Shown: positions 1 to 13,033 of the stretch, one piece after another | Position numbering within the stretch: the stretch's first letter is position 1 | Layout of the letters: each line of letters starts with the position of its first letter | From: Istiophorus platypterus | Lineage: Eukaryota > Chordata > Actinopteri > Istiophoriformes > Istiophoridae | Length of the DNA: 64,000 nucleotides | Direction of reading: 5' to 3' | Assembly: GCA_016859345.1 (NCBI GenBank) | Contig: CM029114.1 | Span: forward strand, 8,057,501 to 8,121,500 | Translations under genes and position numbers: made by a program | Notes under the pieces: generated by a model | What the model saw: only the letters and a program-made list of their open reading frames with translations | What the model was told of the DNA's origin: nothing | Databases searched by the model: none

Positions 1-605
1 GGTGCCAAGTAGGTGACAGGCGAACCATAAATGCCCAGAGGTACCACTATATGGACTAGGGAGCCTTTATGGCCGTGACATAACAAGCCGGTCCTTATAT
101 TGCTTCTCCTCTCCTGCTTTTTTTTTCTGTCCTGGGGAGAATTCGAGGGGGGTAAAGGGGATTTGAGGTTATATTAGTCGCAATTCAAAACAATTAAGCT
201 CTACTGGGCTTTGTGCGTATAAACAAAGCAAAAAGACACCGGGCGCGCCTCAGGCTTCAGCACCATCGGTCCAGGTCGAGATCCAGGCGGGTTAACTGGC
301 TTTTCTGCAAAGTAGCCCGACTGTGCAGTGCGAGGTGGTGGAGGAATAAAGCGCGACTTTTATATTTTGGAGTTGAAAATGCTCATCGCAGATCCCTTTA
401 AACCAGCTTGTTTGTACTCATTTGATGTTTTTTTTTTCCTGTGAATTTAACAATTCAAGCTGGAAAACAGCCATTCTCCCTTTTCTTTGCCACCTTGCCG
501 AGGATAGATAGGTAGATGTGCTTAGGTTCGGAGCCCCAGCGCTCCGTCGTTCACCTATGATGTCTTCCCTAATCTGTCATAGATGCCCTCGCCCGCAGTA
601 GGTCG

Positions 606-707
606 CGTGTGTGTGTGTGTGCGTGTGTGTGTGTCAACAACAGCTGAGTGAACTGAGTTCATGCGGGTTCATGATCATCCACCCGCATCCCTGACACCCA
701 CATTACT

Positions 708-740
<33 letters not shown>
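606..740. repeat. two GT microsatellites
   Basis: A GT run at 606-634 (one GC interruption) is followed by a second pure GT run at 710-740 that passes into a G-rich stretch. No gene is visible around them. Confidence 0.95.
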
Positions 741-742
<2 letters not shown>

Positions 743-913
743 GAGCGGGGGGGGGGGCTCTGCTCCGTGTGCGTACGAGGCAGAAAACGTTTAGAACGAA
801 AGAAAAGATTGTTTACACTCAGTTTGATTTGCCGCCTCTCCCCCTTCATTTTTGCACGGATTGCAAAGTTGTCAACAACCACCCATAATCTCCCCAGTGC
901 AAGCTACGCGCAC

Positions 914-916
<3 letters not shown>

Positions 917-949
<33 letters not shown>
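917..949. repeat. CA microsatellite
   Basis: About 16 CA units next to the GC-rich stretch that starts near 1.0 kb. Confidence 0.95.
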
Positions 950-952
<3 letters not shown>

Positions 953-999
953 GCGGACACGGGCAGTAAAAATAAAACAGCAGCAGTTGTTGACAGACG

Positions 1000-1218
1000 A
1001 GCGGTGCAGCCTGTGAACACCTTGCGAAGGTAAATCCTCCTGAGACGGGTTCAACCCCGCGTCTCCGCGCAGCTTACCTGCTGCCTTCACCTGCCCGGGG
1101 GCGCGTCGGTCTGCTGCGGCGTCGTCGGGCGACCCATCGCGCTTCAAGTGCAGGGGGGAGATCTTCTCATGGCAGGGGGGGGGGGGGGAGTTGGGAGAGG
1201 GGAGAGGAGGAGGAGGAG

Positions 1219-1249
<31 letters not shown>

Positions 1250-1560
1250 GGGGTCTCGGGGGGCCCCCTTCGGTATCAGTCGGTACTGGCAGTTCCGAAC
1301 GTGCGCGTCTCCCCCCCCATTGATTACCGGGAGATTACCGGGAGCGCTGTCTCTGCTGCTCGCGACTAATCCTGCCCTCGGGGAGAGGTAGCGGCGCGCT
1401 GACGTCACTCTATCAATCCAGCAGCAAGCTGTCCACTACACACGCCCCGGGGCCACGGGCATAAATCCCCTGGAGGCAGGGCGCGGGCGCGCGGGCGCGC
1501 ACACACACGCGCACACACACACGCAACCATACATATTCTGGGGGTGTGCACGCGCACAAA
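1000..1560. promoter_or_regulatory. CpG-rich stretch, possible promoter or first exon
   Basis: This is one of the few CpG-dense intervals in the window; most others coincide with the promoters of the five genes. It contains a GGA/GGAGG purine tract (about 1198-1250), CpG-rich sequence at 1040-1140 and 1260-1410, and CGCA/CACG repeats at 1495-1590. On the minus strand a good donor (CAG|GTAAGC) reads from about 1077, which could end an untranslated first exon. In human the gene following CPE in the same orientation is TLL1, so the 5' end of a minus-strand tll1 is the obvious candidate. However, I find no recognisable tolloid coding sequence here, so the gene assignment is inference only. Long open frames on both strands in this interval are low-complexity artefacts. 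Confidence 0.35.
1400..1407. promoter_or_regulatory. perfect palindromic CRE
   Basis: TGACGTCA, the full CREB/ATF binding site, sits at the edge of the CpG-rich stretch. Full CREs inside CpG islands are commonly promoter-proximal. Function here is inferred. Confidence 0.5.
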
Positions 1561-1599
1561 CACTTACACACGCACGCTCCCGCGCGCACGCGCAGTTTG

Positions 1600-4500
1600 C
1601 ACAGTGTAGGTCGACCCACTCCTGGTTTTTTTTTTTTTTGCTCCAAAAATAGGTGAAGATCTAAAACCTTCAATGGAGAAGAGGAGGGAGCTACTTATTG
1701 GCAACTGGGAAATGAAAGGAGGCAGAACCGGTTCTTTAATCGATGCACACAAATATCTGGAAGTTCCTATGGATGATGTCAAACTACTGGTCAGAAAATG
1801 CGTCAAACAGGAGACCACAGCATTGCCTAGGCGCTATGAGGCCGTGGGGTTGAGTGGCAAATGTTAACTGATCTTTAGCAGGTATCATATTTACCACATT
1901 CACCTTCCAACTGACACAACATTCGCTTATTAGCGCTGGTAACAAAGTACAGCTAAGGCTGATGGGAAGGCCGGTAGCTCTGCAGGGTTTTGTTGATAAA
2001 CCCAAGCCCTGGACGAATTTAAAAACCTGACCTGATGGTAGCACAGGATGAACAGTCAGGGCGGTAAGAGAGAACACCGGAGGAGCCGTGGGAAGAGTTT
2101 GGATCACCAAAGTCATTAGGGAGTCATCCTCCGGGGAACGTGAAGTTCCGTGCAGAACTTCACGGCGTTCCGTCCGATAGCTCTTTTGATGGATTTCAGT
2201 CTGGACCGAAGAGTCAGACCAACGAACGCTACACTGGCACAGCTAAAAGAAAAAAAAGTCTCCTAAGGTCAGTAAGAAGTCAGTCGGAGTAACAGGGCTT
2301 CTGGCAACGAGACAGACAAGGAGCAGGATTAACAGATTCAATAAGGAAAAAAGGCCTCTTCTATAATTGGCCTGACATCTGATTCATTAGAAAAGGTTTT
2401 TGGGGGGAAAAGAACCTGGAGGAGAGTTCAAACCATATTTCAGTGTGAAGGACATCCACTGATTCCTGGTTTTAGAAGTCTGTGAAGTGTGGTGAGTGAC
2501 TGTTAACAGAGGCCGTGATGTTCCACAGAAAGATTTAGAAAGTTGTTCTCAGAGATATAGGTTTCATTTGGGATTGATGCAGTTGTGTAAAACGGAATGA
2601 ACCAAAACTCAGGGCCACCGTGCGGGGAAAAATGAAACAAAACCCTTGATACCACATCGCATGTGTGTGTTTCATTGCGTGTCTGCATGCGTTTGTGGTG
2701 CGGATTCCCCCTCCTGAGCAACTGCTAATCGGCACCGGGGGACGGCACTCGGTGGCGTTCGGGCCTCTGCGGCCGCTTACCGTACCTGTGTGCGGTTCAC
2801 CATCCAGCCAATCTATTCAGCAAAACGCCTCCTTCTTAAACAGGATCCAACTATTGAGATTAATGCTGTGTGCAGGTATTTGCGTCCCTATTTAAAGCAC
2901 TTATCGATCAGTGCGTCTCTGGAACTCTGTGAAAGTACCTCGCCAGCATTCTGACCCAACGCGCTGACCACCACCACCACCGCCACCACCACCCCTCCCT
3001 GAAACCGCATACACACATTCACCCCCCCCCCCACACACACACACACACACACCAGGAGGAACCCTCAATCTAAGCAGCAGCCCCTTGAGACTCCCCCAAG
3101 TGCTGTGGTCTGCAGGAGCACTATTATTAGCGTTGTTTTTCCTCAAACCCACTTTGCCATTAATTCTATATGCATTTGCACAACTCTGCACTGTACTTGT
3201 TTAACTTTTTGGGTGTGCGCTACCCAAAATCTGTCTTCTGAATAACTGAAAGGTTTTTTTGAAAGTTTTTCAACAACAGCCAATTTTCAGTACAGAGGAA
3301 CAGTATCAAAACCAAACCTACGTCTGCGGCAAAACTCACAGAAAAACAGCTGTTTATCCATATGCTGACTGTGTCCTGAAATTCATCTCTTTCTCAGTGT
3401 CCCAATACGAAACCCTCACAATTTTGCCTAAATATATCTAATTACCAGAGCCCTGGACTTGAGACTCGACTCAAATGACTACTTGAAATGTGCAAGCAGT
3501 CACTCATTGTGACAATCCCCCCACAGAATTATCGCCCAGCTATGCTCGGTGCTACACAGCATTTTCTTTCATCTCATTGTTTTGATGTTATGGCTCTCTA
3601 CATTACTGTTTTGGCTCATTCTCACCAATCACGTCAACCGTCAACCGTCCAGATGCAGCAGGAACTATTTTAGCAAACAGCTGCGAAAAATAGTCTACAC
3701 CCTCCTCGCTCAGCATCGAATGCTTGACAGACAAAGTGGGCCACTAGCTGGTGGACACAAATATATATATATATAATGTGCTAAGAGCCAGATAATCGTT
3801 TGTTGGAATAGACTAAATGGAAAGCGAATATTTAACTCTCGTCAGGGCTTCAGAAACGGGACTCCAAAGAATGCTCCTAATGTTCTGTGTCTGCTGGATG
3901 GGAAACTGTTTACCACATCAACTCTTTGCATGTATGGATGTATTGTGTGTCAGTGTTGTGTTCGTAGCTTGTTTTGCTGCCCCCAGGTGGCCAAAAATAA
4001 ATAAGTGAATCATACAGCTGCAATTATGAGGACTTGAGTCTAAAAGAACAACGTAACCCCAGAATAAAATAGCATATTTCCTGACCTCCAGTGGTTCAGC
4101 TTCTCATCTCGCTGCATCGATGCAGATGTTTCCTTCAGGGTGTGGAAACATGCTGCGACATCACTGTTGAGGGTGGCTACAGGTGCAGAAGAGCACGCTC
4201 CTGACCACACCCAGCCACACCCCTCAGTGATACAGGGTGTGGTCAGAGATGAAACAGACCTGAAACTGTAAACCAGAGATGTGTCATTTTAATGGTTTGC
4301 ATAGAGATCCCGGAAAGACTTGAATTCCTTGTGGAGGACTGTGACTCAGACTCTCCACTTGACGTACAACTTGCTCAGCTTCTGTGTTATGCCATTGCAG
4401 CTCTTGAACCCTTCAAGCCTATGGAGGGAGTGTTCGATACAACGTACAAGGCTATTCACAATAATCTTAACAATTTGTATTTCATATTCGTATTTCTTGC

Positions 4501-6230
4501 GCTAGTGTGATCACGCCACGCAGTGTAGCGCCATCTCACAAATGGAGCTGAAAGAGAAATGGGTGAACGGATGGATGGGCTGGTCAGCTGGTGAATTTAA
4601 CTCCACTAACACAATTACGACAAAGTCCCTGCAAACCAGAAAGTCTTGTCACTGTGTGACATAGATGAGAAACCAGAGAATAGGGTCGATCAAACCCCCA
4701 TCAAATATAAATTTACCTAAAACTTAGCAGATGAAGAAACATTGTGGTGTTCAATTCTTTGGTTTCCTTAAGGGTAACATGAGGCCTGCTATGAACTACG
4801 AGCTACGCTACAGTGTGAGTCCCTGCGACTAACCGTGCCTTCCCAACTCTTCCTACAGGCGCTGCTGTAAAAGACGGTCAGTAAAAAGAAAAAAAGAAAA
4901 ATGTTCTTGACGGCTGATAAAAGGTTGGGACAGAGGAGTCAGGGCAGGCAAAGGAGGGAAAATGAAGACAAAGCTGAAATGATAAAAAAAAAAAAAAATA
5001 CTTGAGGTAAGAAAAATAAGGAAATATTATGTTTTCTCTCAGGCCTGCTGACTGTGATAGTGTCTTAAGTGTTTTATGAAATTCCTCCCAAGAGGGGGCA
5101 AAGAGGTGGCCAGAGACATCCATCACCTTTTGGCTAAGATGCCACAGGAAGACAGTCTGCTGACACCACAACGGAGCACAACAGAGGATGATAACGCTTG
5201 GATATCGTTTAGTCGCAAAATTGTCCATGCGGTTTTCTAATTTGTTGGTATCTTACATCTTACTGGTGCCAAATACACACAAAAAAAAACCTATAAGATG
5301 ATGTTCACTTTTAAAGCAACTTGAGGGGAAGTTTGGCAGGATTGTAAAGTTGTTTGTTTTTTTGTTTTCTTTTTGTTTTGTTTTCTTTGAGGAAGTCACC
5401 GGGTCACGCCTGCACGTAAACACACGAAGATTCAGTGTGGAACTTAATATTTTCACTTTCGGGTTTGACTGTATTATAAGTGATGGTCTTTACTTTCCCT
5501 ATGTTACTCGAGAGAGAGCGCTCGCACACACACACGCACAGACACACACACACAAACACACACACACACACACACACACACATAAGCACAAAGACACACT
5601 CGGATACTCATACAAGCGATGTGAAGTAGTCTCTCCTTATGTAAACAGAGAGAGCAGAGGGAAGACGAGGTACAGAGAGGAAATCCTCTGTTTAAATGCC
5701 AAGCTGTGCGTGCCATTCTCTCTTTTCTGTTCTTATTTCCTCTTTTTTTTTTCCTCTTTTTTTTTTTTTTGCACCTCTCAGGGCTCAGATTCTCCTCCTT
5801 CATCTATCCTCCGCTGCCTGTTGTGTGTTCGTGCGTGTGGGCGTGACTGCGTGGGTGTGCACGTGCCAGCTCGGGGCTCACGCTCATGATCCCGGTCGTG
5901 CGTTGGGGAAGATGACACGGACCACTTTGTTTCATGTTTTCACGCCACCAGAATTTACTGGCAGGGGGGAGAGAAGAATGAAAGCAGGATGCGGGCTGGT
6001 GCGAAAAGCCGGCGGCAGCGGCGGTGACGAGGCCGAGATGGAAAAACATAGAGGGGAATAATGGAAAAGGTAGCAGGGGAGATGAGATGGACCAGGTCCC
6101 ACTGCGAACAATAAATTATGTGCTTTCGATAATTACCTGATTGTAAAAGAGCGGTGCTCAGAGGGAAGTCCTTGACCTTTTACGCCCTTATATAACCCAT
6201 ATTCTTCTCTAGTAGTGATACTACTACTAC
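1600..6230. other. intergenic stretch, no gene recognised
   Basis: No open frame here resembles a known protein and none has coherent splice signals. The short open frames at 1673-1867 (plus) and 1784-2116 (minus) overlap each other and show no domain. A CCA/C/CA low-complexity run lies at about 2968-3053, a long CA run at 5522-5583, and homopolymer T tracts at 5740-5770. Confidence 0.6.
4292..4510 (+). other. short open frame of uncertain nature
   Basis: A 72-codon frame beginning MVCIEIPERLEFLVEDCDSD has non-repetitive, protein-like composition in its first 55 residues, then degenerates into a hydrophobic tail. I recognise no domain, and no splice sites, promoter or partner exon were found. 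It may be a fragment of a transposon protein or a chance frame. Confidence 0.15.
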
Positions 6231-6239
6231 AATATACAA

Positions 6240-6830
6240 CAAAACTGAACACACCCCTGTGCAATGCTAAAATGTTAAGAAATTTAAATACACATCATCT
6301 TACAATAATTGCATTATTTTTAAGTTCAGGTGTGAGGTGTTTGATCTTATGTATAATTAAAAACCAACTTGGCTTGGTTTGGTAGACTGCATTTAAAACA
6401 CAGGCCCAAATTTGAAACCTCAATGCAGCAAAAACAAATCGCAACAAATCTGATCACAACAGTTGCCTGATGGCATGAAAAAGTTTATAAGTTGACCTTT
6501 GAACATGCAACGTGGCTCCACAGAGCAAGGGGAGAGGATTACAGGAGCGTCAGCAGGCTACTGGACATAAGCCACTGGCTGCAGCCGTGGCTGGGAGGTA
6601 CAGCAAGGGCCTCACTACCAATAAGGGAAGGCTCAGTGGTCGCCCTTGAACAAGATGACACCCGGACTATTCACCGCACTTCACGCCTCAATTAAAACTC
6701 AGACAGGTAAGTGTTTCGGACTTGGAACAAGGATTATCTTTGGAAATTGGTGCTTCAGTGACTGATCAGACAGTGTGAAGGACACTGAACGAAGCCAAAC
6801 TCTATGGACGCTATTTCTCAAAAAAAGCTG
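6240..6830 (+). mobile_element. Tc1/mariner-like remnant, copy A
   Basis: The left end carries ACACACCCCTGTGCAATG, resembling Tc1-like fish transposon termini that read GAGTACACCCCT. Inside, the interval 6490-6800 aligns by eye with 54415-54560 (shared GCAACGTGGCTCCACA and TACAGGAGCGTCAGC versus TACAAGAGCATCAGT) and contains a decayed helix-turn-helix stretch (about 6758-6795, reading like VTDQTVRRTLNEA). The frame is broken and much of the element is missing. It is a dead copy. Confidence 0.65.
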
Positions 6831-7594
6831 TATAAAACTGCAAAAATAAAACTTTTCCAACGTAATGTGAAAAGAGGCCCTGATGAATATTGGCAGCTCA
6901 TTCTGGGGTCATATTAAACCACAATAAAATTTGCATGGATCTGATGGGGTCCAGCATGTTTTGTGCGTACCTGCTCAGGACCATCACAGTGACTGCACAT
7001 TGTCAACCGTGTAAGAGGGGAGGTAGCATTTATAGATCGCACAGTGAATGCAGGTTTGTGTGGCAAAGTAATGAAGTGGAAGGTGGCAAAACAGACACTC
7101 CGGCAAAGAGCAACTGGAGAGAATCGTCTGTGAAGAATCCTGGCAGAACATCTGTACACAGATTTACAAAATATGAAAAAATAAAGAGTAGAATCTCATC
7201 GATGAGATGTGTGGATAAAAAAATTGTATTAAGACGACTGTATTTTTAATACATTATCGTTTTACTGATATTATGTTGATATGTGTATCGATTTTACAGT
7301 GCATAGGATTGTTACAAAAAACAGTATGTCTCATTTCTTCTGTGCAATGATCAATTTGGTATTTCAGACAAGATGCATTAGGTGTTATCTCTCTACTTTG
7401 ATGGTCAATGCACCTAATAAATATTATTTTTATTTACCAGTAAATCTGTCTGGTATTTTAACATGCATGTCCGTAGATGATTTAAAATGTAAACAAAGAA
7501 AATTAATCCTAAATCATGAGACACAGTGTTTTCCTGTAAGGTAGTAGATTAGCTGCTTTTAATACCAAAAAATATCCATATCCATTAGACACAT

Positions 7595-7672
7595 TCTCAA
7601 ATGCGATTAAAAAATATATAATCAACAGATTTTTTGAATAATCAATATAATCATTAGTTGCAACCCTAGTAT
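7595..7672 (-). repeat. fragment of a dispersed teleost repeat (ATTGATTAATC type)
   Basis: Read on the minus strand it begins AGGGTTGCAACTAATGATTA, the start of the same repeat family seen at 11462-11792 and 50160-50545. Confidence 0.5.
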
Positions 7673-8197
7673 CAGTACTGGTGATTCTGAGACTAGTGTT
7701 ACCTGGTATCATATCATAACCAAATTTTCTGGTAATACACAACTTTAAATTCCTCTCGCTAAACTCAAAGTTAGAGAAAAGCTTATTTTCCACTCTGTTC
7801 AACAGCATCACGTATATCTCCTCTGCCATTGAGCGCTTTATTCGAGCCGAACCATATCATATCTACACTGTGTAAAATGTTCAAATCCAGGATGTCTTTT
7901 CTGTTTGTAGCATTACATCAAATGGAAAATTCCAGCTGTCACGTGCTTTTATATAACAGAAATCACCCTGTACTTCCCCATGATACATCTAGCATCTTTC
8001 GAAATATGGGGTTGAAGAATTTAATCTGATCAGAAGTTGTTTGTCTCTACTCCCATTTACAGTTATTTCTTAAAATAAGATGTTGCTGAATTGCCTTTTT
8101 TTTGCTTAAAAGAAACAGAAAAAGATTATACGTTTCTCCAATGAAAATCTCTTGATGTGTTGCCTCGCCTTCGCAGTGAAATTTCACTTGCCTGACC

Positions 8198-8217
8198 TAT
8201 ATATATATATATATATT

Positions 8218-8293
<76 letters not shown>

Positions 8294-8296
8294 TAA
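8198..8296. repeat. TA microsatellite
   Basis: About 99 bases of nearly pure TA with two small interruptions. It can form cruciform structures and its length is likely to be uncertain in assemblies. Confidence 0.95.
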
Positions 8297-8518
8297 AACC
8301 CTGCCCCACTTACAGCTGTTTGAGGTTAGAGACAAAAAACAGTTGAAGTCTAGATACTATTGGACTGAATTATTTGTTGATCTGGTCATTTTATTTCAAT
8401 ACTGCAACAGTGGAATAAAAGACCAATGATGCTGAGTTAGTTTAATGTGAATCTGAAGTCCATAACAGACCTAGTTCTGTTCACACCACCTCGCTGTTTG
8501 GAAAGCCGAAGATGCTGT

Positions 8519-8521
8519 ACG

Positions 8522-8580
<59 letters not shown>

Positions 8581-8801
8581 GTGTACGTGAATGTGTGCAT
8601 GCGTGTGTATGTGTGTGTGTATGTGTGTGTGAGTAAATGTAAACAGTAGCCCCTTGCTGACATAGCACTTCTTCAGGAACTTGGGATTGTGTGTGCGCCC
8701 TGGCCTCTGCTCCCTGCAGATATGCTTCCTTTCAGAGAGACTGTAGAAATAAGCAGTGGAGACCTTAGTCTCTGCGTGTGTCCGTGTGTGTGTATGGGTG
8801 A

Positions 8802-8837
<36 letters not shown>

Positions 8838-8838
8838 G
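8519..8838. repeat. two TG microsatellite blocks
   Basis: Imperfect TG runs at 8519-8636 and 8774-8838 flank a 135 bp unique spacer. The overlapping 'proteins' made only of T and H or V and C are repeat artefacts. Confidence 0.95.
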
Positions 8839-8839
8839 A

Positions 8840-11800
8840 AAATTGATGTCTTCCTCCATTTCATGAAAAAATTTGGTATAACTGAATCAGCTTAAAAACT
8901 TTTTTTTTCTTTCTTATGCAAAGTATCTCTCCTCTTGTAAATCACTCACAGACTCACTCAGTCACGTTCAGCAGATTCTTAGCAGACGGAGAGCTGCTCT
9001 GTTCTACACCTGTTAACCTGCACCAACCATAAATAAAAATCTCATGTCATGTGTTGTCATAACATGACAAGCGGTTAATTTCCTATGCAATGTATCTTAT
9101 GCCTTGTTTTCCCTGTTCAAGCCCTGGTAGCTATAAGTTACGGTTTATCATCACAACTTTGGAAGACATTGATCATGACAATAGGCTTTTCCCCCCAACA
9201 ATGAATTCTGTTAATCGCAAGAACTGATCCACATGTAGGTTTTATTCTTAAGTTTGGCCTCGATTTTTAATGTATATCAAGAAAGACACATGACAGATAG
9301 CTTCTGCAATTTCAGAACTCACTCCAGCCGCAGGCAATGAGCCTCATAGCTGCAGTTTTTTTTAATAGGTTTTGCATTTAACACCTGGTCACTATGAGCT
9401 AATATATAATGTAAATATAAACCAGAAATCCTTGTGAAATATTAAACTTAAAAGGATACTAACTATATAAAATAAAGATTTTTAAGAAACCAATCAAGTT
9501 TAAAGAGGAAATTTACTGAATTTACACAACAAACTTAGTTTAAAGGTCGTGGGGCATTCTCATTAGCTCTGTTTGAGGCTAGTGGTCTCAGGCTTCATTA
9601 ACTGCTACTAGACTAACACACCTGAATCTCTTGCTGTTGGCGGTAAAGTTGCATCATGGGTAATGTCGGCACCAGGTCACGACAGGAAAAGAGGATGGTT
9701 GTTAAAAAAAAAAAAACAACATGATAGCTTAGCCTCTGGTGCGTTAATCTTTAACTGTTCATTTCAAGTCTGAAATGTTACATGATTGCAATGTAAAATT
9801 AGGATTACTCCTTTAACTTTAACTTTCATCTGTTGTAAATTTAATTAAAGAGTTTTAGAGTCAGTTATCCACCTGCTTCATCTGCGAGGGTAACAGTCAT
9901 CCTCATTTGGATGTTAGGGTTGTAAAGACATATAACTCTTCTACTATGCAGGTATAAAAAACAAAATCTGCATCATGCACCTTTAGTCATATGAGAAAGG
10001 AAAATTGTTTTGGTTTTAGTGCTGATAAATTAACCCTGGGATCAGTTTTTAATGATAACATTGTCTCACTGAGGTTGAAATTTTTTTTTAGCACATTTTC
10101 TTTATGGATCGTTAACTTGAAAATCACCTTCAGTAAATTTATTCTATTTAAATACAGAAAGTATTCAAAGAATATGAGCATTTAATCTATTTAAGTATAG
10201 GGAAACAAAAGTAAAACTATTTAGAATCTAACAAACAAATATAAATAGATTGCAAATATTAGAATTTCACTTTTTATGTTTCACTTTGACAACTTAGTGC
10301 TTTTGTGATGTACGGTCTCACTGTTTGCTGACAGTAAGACTGATCTTTGGCCCCACTTATTTTTTAACTAAAGTGAAGGAAACAAGCAAACACTCGGAGG
10401 CGTAGACATGGCACAGACGACAGGAGAGGATGTGCTGTCTAGTGTTGTGTTGTTGATGTTCTCATAGCCAGTGACTCTACTTTGTGCGTCTGTTCTTACA
10501 TGTCAGATGAGAGAGGTTACATGCCCTTTCTTGCACAAATAAGTACAATTTTCCAGACATACGCGGTTGTGGCCTGCAGCCACATTGAACTCATGGAAGT
10601 CAGTGAGCTCTGAGGGGGGAAAACCACTCACTAATGAGGAACATTCACAAGTCCACAAACTCCACAACTAACACTAGCCGCTTCCTATGATCCGTGTCCG
10701 TTATGGATTTGAGCTCCGGGGGCGGCGGATCCTTACAGAGGAGCTGCAGAGATGGACAGGGGTGCTCAGAGGACTTGTACAGAAGCCTTTCTCAGTGACT
10801 GTCAGGTCATCAGCACACTACTGTCATCTGCAGGAATATAAGAGTAACAGCAGTTTCAACAGAGAGTCATCAACAGGAACACTTCCTTGGTAGATTAAAA
10901 GCCAAACTTCAGGCATCGAGCGCTTCCAAAATGTTCTTCCTCTCTACAGTCACCGTGTTGTGTTGCCGAGCGCTGTTTCCTTGCAACGATGCCCTGCACT
11001 TTTGTAAAATAACACCTCACTAAAAAATCATCAGGAAATCAGGGTTATACCAGTGTTATATATTATATATAACAGTGTTATAATTAAGGTTTACTGCCAT
11101 TAATTACTTATCTTATATAATCATTTATTACATTCTATTCATTTTTTTAAATATTCTTTTTCCTCTCATCGATTTTACTTGTCATTTTTATGATCCAGTT
11201 TTATTTTTTATTTTATTATTATAATATTTCTCATGTGCATAAGTATCAGATTCTGTTAATGTTTACATTTGAACTTTCTTCTTATTAGCTTGTCAGAATA
11301 ACATTAGCTTTTGCTAGTGTTAATAATAAATAAAGATTGATTTATTAATTCATTGATTCATTGAAAAATAAAGTGCAAGGAAAACAACAATTGTTTTTTT
11401 TAAGCTGTGAGTCTTTTTTGCTTATAGTTTTTTGTAAATGCTGAAGATAAATAATGACATGAACTAGGGATGCAACTAAGGATTATTTTCAATATCCATT
11501 AATCTGCAGATACTCTTAATCATTTGATTGATCATTTCATCTATAAAATTTAAGAAAATTGAGGGAAAAAAAATGCCCATCAAAGGTTCTAATTGGTCCA
11601 AAACTCAAAAACATTTTTATTAAATTCGATATAAAACCAGAGAAAAGCAGTAAGTACCTCATATCTCACCTCAGGAACCTGAAAATGTTTAGTATTTTAA
11701 AGTTGGAAATACACCTAAACTTTTATTGATTATGACGTTTTGTGACAATCAACTAATCGATTAAATGACCAATTGTTTCAGCTCCAGTGACAGCACACTT

Positions 11801-12900
11801 CCATTACAATGCATTAATCTAAAAAAATAATAATAATCTCAAGAACATCTAATTTTTTCTTTTAAGACTAGAGTTACAGGCTTGCTACATGTCATTCTGA
11901 ATCATCACCTGCTGTCGTCTAGTATCAGATTTGACTTATGTTGACTGTCCGGTTAATGTCCAATTCTTTCTCTCTGTGTCCAGCTCTGTCCCGAAGCCAG
12001 AGCTGCATGATTAATGGTATCGATGAGGAGATGCTAATAGCTGATGCTAATAGGACTGGTATGACTAATAGACTGAGAGGGCCATTGATCTGCAGAGTTA
12101 GCATCTAATGCTAAAACAGCTGATTCAACGGCATAGTTGGACTAAAAGTGCCACCCTTGCTCAGCATGTGTGTGTGTGTATGTGTGTGTGTGTGTATATG
12201 TGTGTGCGTGTGTATACACTGGGGAGTGAATAGTTAGGTAACAAGGTTTTCCTGCTTTAGGCCAAAAGATACAAGTATTCACAGAGTATGTGGAAGTAAA
12301 CATTTATTTACATGAAAGCGAAGCTAAAGTCAAACTTGTGTTCACAAATAGACTCACAGTCACTCTGATCCATGTCAGTAAACACGCTGGACTTGCACTA
12401 TCCTGACATATATGTGATTCACAACACATTAGACTGATTACTTGTTGCCGAGACAGGCTCCCTTCACAGCAGACATTTGTCACTTTATGAAAAGCACAGG
12501 GCCTGCATGCGCAATACAAGGACCCTGAAACCGAAGCAGCTAAATGGCATTCAGGCATCATTAATTTTATTATTTACACCTGTGCTTTTCCCCATATAAA
12601 AGAGTCTCCCGTGAGTATGTGCAGTAAAAGGGCGTTAATTAATCCAGGCTGTCCTTGAAAAGTCTGCAATTTATTTAGAAGTAAATAACTGAGGATTATG
12701 TGGTAAAGTACTTATTATTGATACTATTTGTTTAAGCAGAATAGAAAATAAGAAACGGTTTGTGCTCTTGAATTCTGCAGTATACGCGTTTAAGGTGTGT
12801 GCAGCCAAGGTGAAGGAGTCCATGGAAAACACCTTTTCCCTTTCCCCACATTGTTCCTGATTGTTCACTGCTGTTTTTCTGCATGTCTGTTTAAAGGCCC
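8840..12900. other. intergenic AT-rich stretch
   Basis: No gene signal was found: no open frame resembles a known protein. It contains one recognisable dispersed repeat (11462-11792), a short TG run near 12168-12215, and otherwise unique AT-rich sequence. Confidence 0.6.
11462..11792 (+). repeat. dispersed teleost repeat, ATTGATTAATC family
   Basis: It begins GGGATGCAACTAAGGATTAT and ends CTAATCGATTAAATGACCAATTGTTTCAGCTCCAG. Internally it has the typical AAAATGCCCATCA segment. Other copies in the window are at about 7595-7672 (minus), 25090-25215, 31625-31690, 50160-50545, 55527-55730 and 60555-60650. The class is unresolved; a non-autonomous DNA transposon is most likely. Confidence 0.65.
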
Positions 12901-12908
12901 TGCATTTA

Positions 12909-12946
12909 CACGCACATACACACACACACACACACACAGACACACA

Positions 12947-13033
<87 letters not shown>

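Noticed and set aside
872..1408. 178-residue minus-strand open frame with a proline run
   Set aside because: Its length comes from the GGA/CCT tract and the CA repeat; no domain is visible and a splice donor falls inside it.
8126..8895. Open frames made only of Tyr/Ile or Thr/His
   Set aside because: They are translations of the TA and TG microsatellites.
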